Assembly: GCA_051881635.1 (NCBI GenBank)
Contig: JBJEQG010000093.1
Coordinates: forward strand, 1 to 15,692
DNA: 15,692 nucleotides
Source: JBJEQG01 sp051881635
GTDB lineage: Bacteria > Bacillota > Clostridia > Oscillospirales > Acutalibacteraceae
Reading direction: 5' to 3'
Positions 5,047 through 12,184 of this stretch are shown piece by piece. The stretch's first letter is position 1. Each line of letters opens with the position of its first letter. The translations under genes were made by a program, and so were the position numbers. The notes under the pieces are model-generated. The model was not told where the DNA came from and did not search any database. It saw nothing but the letters and a program-made list of their open reading frames with translations.

Positions 5047-7368
5047 TTAAAGTGTGTCCAAAACAATGCCGTTATCATCGGCTGTAATCGAAATTGCCGA
5101 GAGTAAGCCTGTTGCGGAAGATACCATTGCGGACGCAATCTTATCCTCAACTTCCTTACGGATTAAGTTTCTCAAATCTCTTGCACCGCTCTTACCGCCA
5201 AACGCTTTCTTTGCAAGATAAGCCTGTGCCTTTTCGTCATAAACAAACTTAATGCCTTTTTCCGCCAAAGTATCGACATACTCGCCCAACATAAGGTCGG
5301 CAATACGGACAAAGTCCTCCTCCGTCAAACTCTTGAAAACAATAATTTCGTCCAGACGGCTGAGAAATTCGGGACGCAAAAATTCCGACAATGACTTACG
5401 CACCTTTTCCTCGTTTGCCTGTGCCTGACTTTTTGCAAAGCCCAACGCATTTTCCTGTCGTTCACTGCCCGCATTTGAAGTCATAACGATAACCGTATTG
5501 GCAAAGTTGACTTTTCTGCCCTGTGCGTCCGTCAGTGTACCCTCGTCCAAAATTTGCAGCAAAATGTTCAAAACATCGGGGTGTGCCTTTTCAATCTCAT
5601 CAAAAAGCAATACCGAATACGGACGGCGGCGGACTTTTTCCGTCACCTGTCCTGCCTCCTCATAGCCGACATAGCCCGGAGGTGAACCGATAATTTTAGA
5701 TACGGAGTGTTTCTCCATATATTCGGACATATCCAAACGAATTAAAGTTTCGGGAGTATCGAACAATTCCTGTGCCAAAACCTTAACCAATTCCGTTTTG
5801 CCGACACCTGTCGGACCGACAAAGATAAAAGATGCCGGACGGCGGCGTGGACTTATTCTGACACGACTGCGGCGAACAGCAGCCGCCAAAGCCTTAACGG
5901 CTTCCTCCTGTCCGATAACCTTTTTATTCAGTACGGTTTCCAAATCCGCCAGCTTATTCAGTTCATTCTCCTGAATTTTCGTTGCGGGAATACCTGTCCA
6001 CAATTCAATGACATGGGCAACATCGCCCTCAGTAACGGCGGCTTCCAACGGCATTGTTTCTTCCTCGCCGATTTTCTTTTCCAAACAAGCCGCATCATAA
6101 CGCAGTTTTGCAAGCTTTTCGTAGTCCACTTCCTTTGCGGACGAAAGCTGTTCTTCTTCATCTTTCATTGCTTTCAGTTTTTCCGTATCCGCATCATGCT
6201 GTTCAAGCCGTTTGTTTCTCAAAGCGGCGTATGTGCATGACTCGTCCAACAGGTCAATCGCCTTGTCGGGCAAATAACGGTCGGTAATATAACGCTCGGA
6301 AAGCACAACCACTTTACGCACCAATTCATCGGACATCGTCACTCTGTGATATGTTTCATAGTAGGACTTAATGCCCTGTAAAACCTCAATGGTATCCGAA
6401 ATTGACGGCTCGGCAATCGTTACGGGCTGGAAACGGCGTTCCAAAGCGGAATCCTTCTCGATATACTTGCGGTACTCGGTAAATGTTGTCGCACCGATAA
6501 CCTGAATTTCCCCTCGTGACAAAGCCGGTTTCATGATGTTGGCGGCATTCATCGACCCCTCAGAATCGCCTGTGCCAACCAAACTATGCACTTCGTCAAT
6601 AAACAGAATAATATTTCCGTCTGCCTTAACTTCATCAATCAAGCCCTTGATACGGCTTTCAAACTGTCCTCTGAACTGTGTACCGGCAACAAGAGCCGTC
6701 ATATCCAAAAGATATAATTCCTTGTTTTTCAGACGGAACGGCACATCACCTGCGGCAATCTTCAACGCAATACCCTCAGCAACGGCTGTTTTGCCGACAC
6801 CGGGTTCACCGATAAGACATGGGTTGTTCTTTGTGCGGCGGGAAAGAATCTGAATGACACGGTCAATCTCTTTCTCTCTGCCTACAATAAGGTCAATTCC
6901 GCCGTCTTTGGCTTTTTGTGTAAGGTTTGTGCCGTAAGCGTCCAGATGTTTTCTCTTGGGCTTTTTCGTGTCCTTTTTGCGTTCATCAGAACCGGACGGT
7001 TTCTTTTCGCTTCTGTTATCACTTTTGCTTACGGAATCATTCGGCTTGTTGCCCGAAAAAAGATTTTTGAAAAAAGTCGGTACGGTCGGCGTACCGCCCG
7101 CACTGAAATTTTCGTCATCGTTCTCATCGCCGCCAAGACCCATGTTTTCTATATCGCCCAAAACACCCGACTCCATGAGTTCCGCCATTTGGTCCTGCAT
7201 TTGGTCAAATTCCTCATCGGAAATACCCATTTGTTCAATAAGATTGGTTACGGGCTTTATCCCCAATTCTTTGGCACACTTCATGCAGTAGCCTTTTGTG
7301 CTGTCTGCCGAGCCTGTTTCGGATACAAACACTACCGCCGGGCGTTTATTACATCTCAAACAAAGCAT
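5047..7368 (-). CDS. clpE: ClpE-type AAA+ unfoldase, ATP-binding subunit of Clp protease
   Basis: Hexameric ATP-driven unfoldase that feeds proteins to the ClpP peptidase. The 773-residue protein lacks the double Clp N-domain of ClpA/ClpC. It starts with a zinc finger (Cys-3, Cys-6, Cys-28, Cys-31), as ClpE does. A methionine/acid-rich helix (about 50-70) and a charged, low-complexity linker rich in Lys, Ser and Asp (about 80-140) follow. AAA-1: Walker A GEPGVGKT (187-194), Walker B ILFIDE (254-259), arginine pair 311-312. A short middle domain (about 385-435) resembles a UVR motif (DYEKLAKLRYDAACLEKK). AAA-2: Walker A GPTGVGKT (518-525), Walker B VLLFDE (586-591). LGF at 642-644 fits the ClpP-binding loop. 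ATG 7368 has AAGGAG upstream and lies 18 bases after pgsA, so it is the last gene of the cvpA-pgsA-clpE unit. I see no CtsR site before the operon. Annotation as clpC is possible, but the zinc finger argues for clpE. Confidence 0.9.
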   Translation of the reverse strand: MLCLRCNKRPAVVFVSETGSADSTKGYCMKCAKELGIKPVTNLIEQMGISDEEFDQMQDQMAELMESGVLGDIENMGLGGDENDDENFSAGGTPTVPTFFKNLFSGNKPNDSVSKSDNRSEKKPSGSDERKKDTKKPKRKHLDAYGTNLTQKAKDGGIDLIVGREKEIDRVIQILSRRTKNNPCLIGEPGVGKTAVAEGIALKIAAGDVPFRLKNKELYLLDMTALVAGTQFRGQFESRIKGLIDEVKADGNIILFIDEVHSLVGTGDSEGSMNAANIMKPALSRGEIQVIGATTFTEYRKYIEKDSALERRFQPVTIAEPSISDTIEVLQGIKSYYETYHRVTMSDELVRKVVVLSERYITDRYLPDKAIDLLDESCTYAALRNKRLEQHDADTEKLKAMKDEEEQLSSAKEVDYEKLAKLRYDAACLEKKIGEEETMPLEAAVTEGDVAHVIELWTGIPATKIQENELNKLADLETVLNKKVIGQEEAVKALAAAVRRSRVRISPRRRPASFIFVGPTGVGKTELVKVLAQELFDTPETLIRLDMSEYMEKHSVSKIIGSPPGYVGYEEAGQVTEKVRRRPYSVLLFDEIEKAHPDVLNILLQILDEGTLTDAQGRKVNFANTVIVMTSNAGSERQENALGFAKSQAQANEEKVRKSLSEFLRPEFLSRLDEIIVFKSLTEEDFVRIADLMLGEYVDTLAEKGIKFVYDEKAQAYLAKKAFGGKSGARDLRNLIRKEVEDKIASAMVSSATGLLSAISITADDNGIVLDTL

Positions 7369-7386
7369 AATTAACTCCTTTTGTCT

Positions 7387-8010
7387 TTATGACAGATTTT
7401 CTCTTTCATCTTCAACCGAGCCGAATTTAGGGGCTTGGTCCTGATGTTTCAATATATCAATAAACATTCTTAAATACATAATCAAAGCAAAAACCATTGC
7501 GGCTGTCGTAATGATAACCAAAGTATTGATAAGCCATACTTCTTCCATTCCCCATATGGCGTCCATAAGAACAATGGAAATAACGGAAACATAGAATATA
7601 GCTGTTGCCGCCTTGCCGTACCAGCGTGCCGCCGGCGGTTTGATTCTCTTTTTCAAAAGCAGTATGCCGCCCGCAATCATAAGCACTTCTTTCGTGAACA
7701 TGATTATAACAAACGGCAGTATAAACGGAAACAAAACATACAAACAGATAATGACCGCAATCAGCGTCAGTTTATCGGCAACAGGGTCTAACATCTTTCC
7801 GAGTTGAGTCACCTGATTGAACCGCCGTGCAATCATGCCGTCAAACATATCGCTCAATCCCGAAATCAAAAGCATAATGCCTGCCCCGATAAAGTTTTTG
7901 TCGATTGCAAAAACAATAAAGGGATAAATGACAATCAGGCGTAATACCGAAAGCAAATTGGGTATTGTTAAATTATGCTTTATGATTTTTTTCAAATCAC
8001 ATTTAAGCAT
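7387..8010 (-). CDS. pgsA: CDP-alcohol phosphatidyltransferase, probable phosphatidylglycerophosphate synthase
   Basis: Integral membrane enzyme that joins CDP-diacylglycerol to an alcohol, most likely glycerol-3-phosphate, on the way to phosphatidylglycerol. The 207-residue protein carries the full family signature D-x2-D-G-x2-A-R-x8-G-x3-D-x3-D (Asp-54, Asp-57/Gly-58, Ala-61/Arg-62, Gly-71, Asp-75, Asp-79), which binds metal and CDP. Hydrophobic segments lie at about 20-36, 40-53, 82-100, 100-118, 130-150 and 155-180, with a charged cytosolic tail. ATG 8010 has GGAGGTG upstream. It starts 25 bases after cvpA ends and is followed by clpE after 18 bases. PgsA is the default in Firmicutes, but the signature alone does not exclude phosphatidylserine or cardiolipin-type paralogues. 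Confidence 0.88.
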   Translation of the reverse strand: MLKCDLKKIIKHNLTIPNLLSVLRLIVIYPFIVFAIDKNFIGAGIMLLISGLSDMFDGMIARRFNQVTQLGKMLDPVADKLTLIAVIICLYVLFPFILPFVIIMFTKEVLMIAGGILLLKKRIKPPAARWYGKAATAIFYVSVISIVLMDAIWGMEEVWLINTLVIITTAAMVFALIMYLRMFIDILKHQDQAPKFGSVEDERENLS

Positions 8011-8035
8011 GGCACACCTCCAAATAATGCTTCAC

Positions 8036-8770
8036 TCAAAATAAGGCAACACCGTCAATATTCGCCAAACCTGAAATAATTGCACTCGGAATATTAAAGT
8101 TAAAGAAAAATTTAAATATCGTCGTACATTCAATTTGTTCCTGAATGGCGGTGGCAGTATCTGTTGGCATTATTGATATACACAGATACAAAACCAAAGC
8201 GACAATCATAAAGAGAAATGCTGCTTTTACAATGCCAACAACCGCACCCGCAAGCCTGTTGACAATTCCCAACCCCATAAAGTTAATGGATTTTGTCAGG
8301 AGTCTGACAACAAAAAACAACACGCTCATCAAAACAAAAAACAGGATAACCGAAAGCAAAACCGTAATGAAATTCAAAAAGTACGGTTTCACAAGAGTTT
8401 CCACCGCATTCGGCACACTTTCACCCGTTTGATTGACGGTATAGGTTATTGTTTCCTTTGAAACGCCTACGGAAATCAAAGCATTTTGAACAAATTGCGG
8501 AAATTGGTCAAAGAGTTCGCTTGCCTGTTCATTGGTTATGGCATTACCTGAAACGAGCCTTTGCACTTCACGAATAACATTGGGGGCAACGGCATGATTA
8601 TAAATAAAGTCCGCCAACGGTGTGGAAAGCAGTGACGCAAAAATTGATGCCAGAAAAACGGAAACCGTTTCGCCTACCGCATATAAAAATCCCTTTTTAT
8701 AGTCGGTAACAACAAAAAGCATAAATACCACAACCAAAACGGTATCTATAATAAAACCGATTGTCATCAT
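8036..8770 (-). CDS. CvpA family membrane protein
   Basis: Predicted polytopic membrane protein of the CvpA (colicin V production) family, whose molecular role in Firmicutes is not settled. Of its 244 residues, hydrophobic segments lie at about 4-22, 33-50, 130-157 and 175-200. The stretch GIVNRLAGAVVGIVKAA (168-184) is the characteristic family motif. Between the second and third segments is a roughly 80-residue external or cytosolic loop, longer than in the shortest members. The start at 8770 (ATGATG) is preceded by a G-run about 11 bases upstream, a weak ribosome binding site; the second ATG at 8767 is equally possible. First gene of the cvpA-pgsA-clpE unit, with its own promoter and an inverted repeat in the leader. 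Confidence 0.82.
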   Translation of the reverse strand: MMTIGFIIDTVLVVVFMLFVVTDYKKGFLYAVGETVSVFLASIFASLLSTPLADFIYNHAVAPNVIREVQRLVSGNAITNEQASELFDQFPQFVQNALISVGVSKETITYTVNQTGESVPNAVETLVKPYFLNFITVLLSVILFFVLMSVLFFVVRLLTKSINFMGLGIVNRLAGAVVGIVKAAFLFMIVALVLYLCISIMPTDTATAIQEQIECTTIFKFFFNFNIPSAIISGLANIDGVALF

Positions 8771-8788
8771 ATCAATGCTAACCCCCCC

Positions 8789-8811
8789 AACACTTAAACT
8801 TTCAAAGTGTT
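8789..8811. promoter_or_regulatory. Inverted repeat AACACTT-N9-AAGTGTT at transcript start of the cvpA operon
   Basis: Perfect 7-bp arms with a 9-base spacer, beginning right at the predicted transcription start (about 8812). The arm and spacer geometry is that of CIRCE, the HrcA operator (CACTC-N9-GAGTG core), but only CACT/AGTG and one flanking base per side match. It is either a divergent stress operator or a 5'-terminal mRNA hairpin. Confidence 0.5.
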
Positions 8812-8818
8812 CCTACAT

Positions 8819-8847
8819 AATATAACATATTTCATCGAAAACTACAA
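8819..8847 (-). promoter_or_regulatory. Promoter of cvpA-pgsA-clpE
   Basis: Minus-strand TTGTAG (8847-8842), a 17-base spacer and TATATT (8824-8819). It is the only good match in the 120-base gap between plsY and cvpA and would give a leader of about 40 bases. Confidence 0.65.
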
Positions 8848-8890
8848 CACTTATTTTTATATCAAAAATGTTAAAATGTTCAATTTTTTG

Positions 8891-9640
8891 TCATGATTTT
8901 GATGCTGTAATCTTTTTTTCAGTTCCGTTCAGAATACGCTTGATATTATCCTTGTGTCTGTATATAACCAATACGGCGGTAATCAGTGCGATAAAGGTTT
9001 TGAAAATCGTCAGATACAGTCCCGCTTCTGTCGGCACAAAATTCGGTGTATCAATAAAATAGGAAAACAAAAATGTCGAAATCGGAAAACACGCCGCATT
9101 AACCAACGCACACTTGGAAATTGTCTTTGTCAGCAAAAATACAACCGCAAAAATTCCCAATGCAACGGCTAATATTCTCCAATCCGTCATAAGCATGAAT
9201 GCCGCCGTTGTTACAACGCCCTTGCCGCCCCTGAAACCGTAAAAAATCGGATAGGTATGCCCTACAATACAGAAAAATGTTATGATATAGACTATCCAGC
9301 TCCGCAGAAACAAATCCGCATTCGGAATAAACAACGCAATCAGCAGATGAGCAATCAATGCCGAAATGACACCTTTCAGAAAATCCCCGACAAATGTAAT
9401 AATTGCCGGTATCTTTCCGACACTTCTCAAAACATTCGTAAAACCGGCATTACCGCTGCCCATTGTGCGAATATCCTCATGGTTTACTATTCTCGTAACG
9501 ATAATCGAGGTATTGATACTGCCGATTAAATACGCCGCCACTGCCCCGATTAAAATAACATACCAATACTGAGAGAAAATCGAACCCAAAACATAAAAGA
9601 AACCGCCAAATCCCTCAGCCATATTCATTTCCATACTCAT
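8891..9640 (-). CDS. plsY: Acyl-phosphate:glycerol-3-phosphate acyltransferase PlsY
   Basis: Membrane enzyme that transfers an acyl group from acyl-phosphate to glycerol-3-phosphate, giving lysophosphatidic acid, the first committed step of phospholipid synthesis in Firmicutes. The 249-residue protein shows the three family motifs: GSINTS (40-45), DIRTMGSGNAG (56-66) with Asn and Arg nearby, and GHTYPIF plus FRGGKG (127-141). About six to seven hydrophobic segments are visible. It is somewhat longer than the usual roughly 200 residues because of about 30 extra N-terminal residues. The start is ambiguous: TTG at 9649 lies 4 bases from GGAGG, and ATG at 9640 lies 13 bases from it; I give the ATG. 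It is 40 bases downstream of der, the common der-plsY pair; gpsA, often third, does not follow. Confidence 0.93.
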   Translation of the reverse strand: MSMEMNMAEGFGGFFYVLGSIFSQYWYVILIGAVAAYLIGSINTSIIVTRIVNHEDIRTMGSGNAGFTNVLRSVGKIPAIITFVGDFLKGVISALIAHLLIALFIPNADLFLRSWIVYIITFFCIVGHTYPIFYGFRGGKGVVTTAAFMLMTDWRILAVALGIFAVVFLLTKTISKCALVNAACFPISTFLFSYFIDTPNFVPTEAGLYLTIFKTFIALITAVLVIYRHKDNIKRILNGTEKKITASKS

Positions 9641-9680
9641 ATTTTTCAATCACCCTCCGTTTTTATTTTAACTTCCCGTT

Positions 9681-11018
9681 TCAGGTTTTTCCGTTTTTAT
9701 CGTCGCCACGCTCACGCACAACAAAGCGAATTGGCGTTCCCTCCATGCCAAATGTTTCACGAATTTGGTTTTCAAGATAACGCTGATACGAAAAATGGAA
9801 CAACTCGGCATTGTTGACAAAGAAAACAAAAGTCGGCGGCTTAATTGACGCCTGTGTCATATAATAAATTTTAAGACGGCGACCCTTGTCTGTCGGCGGC
9901 TGTACCCTTGCCGTTGCGTCCGCCAAAAGGTCATTGAGCATACCCGTTTTGATACGCATGGAGGCGGAATTTGACACAAAGTTAATCAGCTCAAACAGAC
10001 GGTCCAAACGCAAACCCGTTTTTGCGGAAATAAAAATCATCGGTGCATAAGACATAAAGGAAAAATCATTTTCCAATTTCTTGCGGTAATCGTTCATCGT
10101 GTTGGTGTCCTTTTCGACAGCGTCCCACTTGTTCACCACTATAATACACGCCTTGCCCGATTCGTGTGCAAGTCCGGCAATTTTGCTGTCCTGTTCGGCA
10201 AAACCCTCCGTTGCGTCAATCATAATCAAACATACATCGCTCCGCTCGATTGCCATTTTTGCCCGAATAACGCTGTATTTTTCGATTTCGTCATCAACCT
10301 TTTTGTATTTCCGTAAGCCAGCCGTATCCGTAAAGTTGTACTTGCCGTATTGATTTTCAACAAGGGTGTCTATGCTGTCCCTTGTCGTGCCTGCAATGTT
10401 GGAAACGATACAGCGTTCCTCACCCGTAATGCGGTTAATGAGCGAGGATTTTCCCGCATTGGGTCGCCCGATAACGGCAACTTTTATGACATCGCTGTCA
10501 TCTTCGTTTTCGTCCTCTTTGGGCAGATATGAAAAAACGGTGTCCAACAAATCACCCGTACCATGACCATGCGTGGACGAAACCGCAATCGGGTCGCCCA
10601 ATCCCAAATTGTAGAATTCATAAAATTCAGGTTCAGGTTCGCCGACTTTGTCGCACTTGTTGACACACAAAACCACAGGTTTGCCGCTTTTTTGGAGCAT
10701 GGCGGCAATTTCCATATCGGCGGCAACAACACCTGAACGCAAATCCGTAACAAATATAATGACATTAGCCGAGTCAATGGCGAATTGAGATTGTCGCCGC
10801 ATTTGGCTCAGAATAACATCTTTTGAATAGGGTTCGATACCGCCCGTATCAATAACGGACGCAGTTCTTCCGCACCACTCACATTCCCCGAAAATACGGT
10901 CACGGGTAACACCGGGCTTATCATCAACAATGGCTACCCTTTGCCCTATGATTTTATTAAACAATGTTGACTTACCGACATTCGGTCGTCCCACAATCGC
11001 TATCACTGCTTTCGACAT
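9681..11018 (-). CDS. der: Ribosome biogenesis GTPase Der (EngA)
   Basis: Essential double GTPase needed for maturation of the 50S ribosomal subunit. The 445-residue protein contains two tandem G domains and a C-terminal KH-like domain (about 355-437). G domain 1: GRPNVGKST (10-18), DTGG (57-60), NKCD (120-123). G domain 2: GRPNAGKSS (184-192), DTAG (231-234), NKWD (296-299). The acidic linker between them (about 167-177) is typical. The start at ATG 11018 is fixed by GGGAGGTG just upstream and by the MSKAVIAIVGRPNVG beginning; the open frame runs further up to 11132 but only through the leader hairpin. First gene of der-plsY. Confidence 0.97.
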   Translation of the reverse strand: MSKAVIAIVGRPNVGKSTLFNKIIGQRVAIVDDKPGVTRDRIFGECEWCGRTASVIDTGGIEPYSKDVILSQMRRQSQFAIDSANVIIFVTDLRSGVVAADMEIAAMLQKSGKPVVLCVNKCDKVGEPEPEFYEFYNLGLGDPIAVSSTHGHGTGDLLDTVFSYLPKEDENEDDSDVIKVAVIGRPNAGKSSLINRITGEERCIVSNIAGTTRDSIDTLVENQYGKYNFTDTAGLRKYKKVDDEIEKYSVIRAKMAIERSDVCLIMIDATEGFAEQDSKIAGLAHESGKACIIVVNKWDAVEKDTNTMNDYRKKLENDFSFMSYAPMIFISAKTGLRLDRLFELINFVSNSASMRIKTGMLNDLLADATARVQPPTDKGRRLKIYYMTQASIKPPTFVFFVNNAELFHFSYQRYLENQIRETFGMEGTPIRFVVRERGDDKNGKT

Positions 11019-11037
11019 AACCACACCTCCCAATATG

Positions 11038-11072
11038 GTAGGGCTTTGCCGAGAGCCTCGGTCGCACCCTAC
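11038..11072. promoter_or_regulatory. Long hairpin in the der leader
   Basis: Outer arms GTAGGG (11038-11043) and CCCTAC (11067-11072) enclose an inner perfect stem CCGAG/CTCGG (11049-11053, 11057-11061) with loop AGC. It ends about 20 bases before the der start and just above the ribosome binding site. No T-tract follows. It may be an mRNA structure or another palindromic repeat. Confidence 0.55.
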
Positions 11073-11093
11073 AACCCACAAGGGGCTTTGCAT

Positions 11094-11099
11094 ATTATA
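11094..11099 (-). promoter_or_regulatory. Possible -10 of the der promoter
   Basis: Perfect TATAAT on the minus strand, 76 bases before the der start. No good -35 at 16-18 bases; the region there is T-rich (TATTTT at 17). Suggestive only. Confidence 0.4.
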
Positions 11100-11132
11100 A
11101 CTTTCTCTTAACAACAAAAATATATTTACCAA

Positions 11133-11257
11133 AAATTAAAGTTTAGGTCAAGCCTTGCGGCGAGCCGCCGCTGGCATTAAGGCTTGCGGTTTCCAAAGGC
11201 AGAGCCTTTGGTGGGGTTTGGGGCTTTTACCAGCGGCGGTTCGCCGCCCCCAATAGG
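11133..11257. repeat. Intergenic palindromic repeat, copy B (short interior)
   Basis: Inverted relative to copy A. Conserved blocks are 11133-11197 and 11213-11257. The 15-base interior completes a perfect hairpin, CCAAAGGC/GCCTTTGG (11193-11200, 11204-11211). Nested palindromes include GCGGC-GA-GCCGC and outer arms AAGCCTT/AAGGCTT. It lies between the rpmF terminator and the der leader and has no coding capacity. Confidence 0.85.
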
Positions 11258-11276
11258 CAGTCCGTTATTCTTCCGT

Positions 11277-11310
11277 AAAATAAAAATAGAGAAGGATTTC
11301 TCCTCCTCTA
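11277..11310 (-). terminator. Rho-independent terminator of rpmF
   Basis: A 10-bp stem (11301-11310 with 11287-11296, one G-U pair) is closed by the tetraloop GAAA on the minus strand. It is followed by TTTTTATTTT (plus-strand 11277-11286). It lies 30 bases after the rpmF stop. Confidence 0.9.
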
Positions 11311-11339
11311 CTTTCAAGGAAAATCATAATCCCGTTGAA

Positions 11340-11531
11340 TTATTTTGCTTCAACATTGATTTTGATAACTTCCCTGCCGTTGTAGTAACCACAGTTACCA
11401 CAAACTCTGTGTGCCAATTTGTATTCGCCACAGTTGGAGCACTTTGAAAGTGCCGGAGCGTCAAGCTTCCATACATTAGAGCGTCTTTTATCTCTTCTTG
11501 CTTTGGAAGTTTTTCTCTTTGGTACTGCCAT
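11340..11531 (-). CDS. rpmF: 50S ribosomal protein L32
   Basis: Small zinc-binding protein of the large ribosomal subunit. Its 63 residues begin [18 protein letters not shown], the typical L32 N-terminus. The zinc ribbon has all four cysteines, CSNC (31-34) and CGNC (44-47), so this is the zinc-containing form. The start at ATG 11531 has a perfect AAGGAGG site; the frame stays open further upstream but that part is not L32. It lies 25 bases after the DUF177 gene, the standard order in many bacteria, and is followed by a strong terminator. Confidence 0.97.
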   Translation of the reverse strand: MAVPKRKTSKARRDKRRSNVWKLDAPALSKCSNCGEYKLAHRVCGNCGYYNGREVIKINVEAK

Positions 11532-11556
11532 TTTATGAACCTCCTTGCCTAAAAAA

Positions 11557-12054
11557 TCAATCCGAAAGAAGCTGCTGCAAAATTGCCAGACGGGGGTCTG
11601 TTTCCTTTTTGGAACAACCGCAAGCCCCTTCATTCAAATTCTTTCCGCACACGGAACAAAGTCCTTTACAGTCCTCCCGACACAAAAACTTTGACGGCAA
11701 ATCCAAAAGAACATCATCTCGGACAATATCGTCAAGCTCTATGCGGTATTCCGGTGCTTCTATATAATCGTCACCGCTTTCGGGTGAAAGCTGCAAAACG
11801 AGTATATGCTCATAATGATTTTCAAAAGTTTTTTTCGCTGGTGTTGAACAGCGGTCGCAAAGATACTGATACTCAAACCGAACATTCAGTTCCAAAAGAA
11901 CAATCCCCGCACGGTTATGCACAAAAACTTCAACCGCAATCGGCTCGGCAAAAGGATTTGTCCCATGAAATTCCACATCGGAAAAATCCATTGTCGTATT
12001 CAGTCGGACGGACTCTTTTTCGTCCAAAAAAACTTTCTTTAACTCTAATATCAT
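11557..12054 (-). CDS. DUF177/YceD family protein
   Basis: Conserved 165-residue cytosolic protein of the YceD/DUF177 family, nearly always encoded just before rpmF; members have been linked to 23S rRNA accumulation, but the exact activity is not established. Visible here are an acidic N-terminal half, a CxxC at Cys-66/Cys-69, the conserved acidic stretch before DLPSKFLC, and a C-terminal cysteine-rich knot (Cys-125, 129, 133, 136, 145, 147) that may bind metal. ATG 12054 is preceded by AAAGGTGATG. The gene heads the two-gene unit with rpmF and has a consensus promoter. Confidence 0.92.
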   Translation of the reverse strand: MILELKKVFLDEKESVRLNTTMDFSDVEFHGTNPFAEPIAVEVFVHNRAGIVLLELNVRFEYQYLCDRCSTPAKKTFENHYEHILVLQLSPESGDDYIEAPEYRIELDDIVRDDVLLDLPSKFLCREDCKGLCSVCGKNLNEGACGCSKKETDPRLAILQQLLSD

Positions 12055-12069
12055 AACATCACCTTTTAT

Positions 12070-12111
12070 GGCGTTTGTTTCAAGCCGTTAAAACAAAACT
12101 CCAAACACGCC
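12070..12111. promoter_or_regulatory. 5'-terminal stem-loop in the DUF177-rpmF leader
   Basis: GGCGTTTG (12070-12077) pairs with CAAACACGCC (12102-12111) with one bulged base, on the mRNA GGCGUGUUUG ... CAAACGCC. The predicted transcript start, about 12112, lies one base before the stem, so the mRNA would begin with this hairpin. It ends 15 bases before the start codon, next to the ribosome binding site. It may stabilise the mRNA or carry control of L32 output. Confidence 0.5.
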
Positions 12112-12118
12112 TTTTAGT

Positions 12119-12147
12119 ATTATAAAACGAAACTTGTCAAATGTCAA
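12119..12147 (-). promoter_or_regulatory. Promoter of DUF177-rpmF
   Basis: Minus-strand TTGACA (12147-12142), a spacer of exactly 17 and TATAAT (12124-12119): a perfect consensus promoter, as expected for a ribosomal protein gene. A second TTGACA begins 9 bases after the start of the first and overlaps the spacer. Confidence 0.88.
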
Positions 12148-12184
12148 TCCAAACAAAAGAAAAATTATGAAACAATTTCCGTTT

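Noticed and set aside
6916..7374. Open frames on the plus strand across the 5' end of clpE
   Set aside because: They mirror the clpE coding strand, have no promoter or ribosome binding site, and show no domain.
8865..8890. AT-rich inverted repeat CAAAAAT ... ATTTTTTG as a plsY terminator
   Set aside because: Weak AU stem with a 14-base loop and no clean T-tract.
11019..11132. N-terminal extension of Der by 38 residues
   Set aside because: The extension would translate the leader hairpin; the ATG at 11018 has a strong GGGAGGTG site and gives the normal Der N-terminus.
11184..11447. Plus-strand open frame of 87 codons running through repeat copy B and the rpmF terminator
   Set aside because: It crosses a palindromic repeat and a terminator and runs antisense into rpmF; no ribosome binding site.
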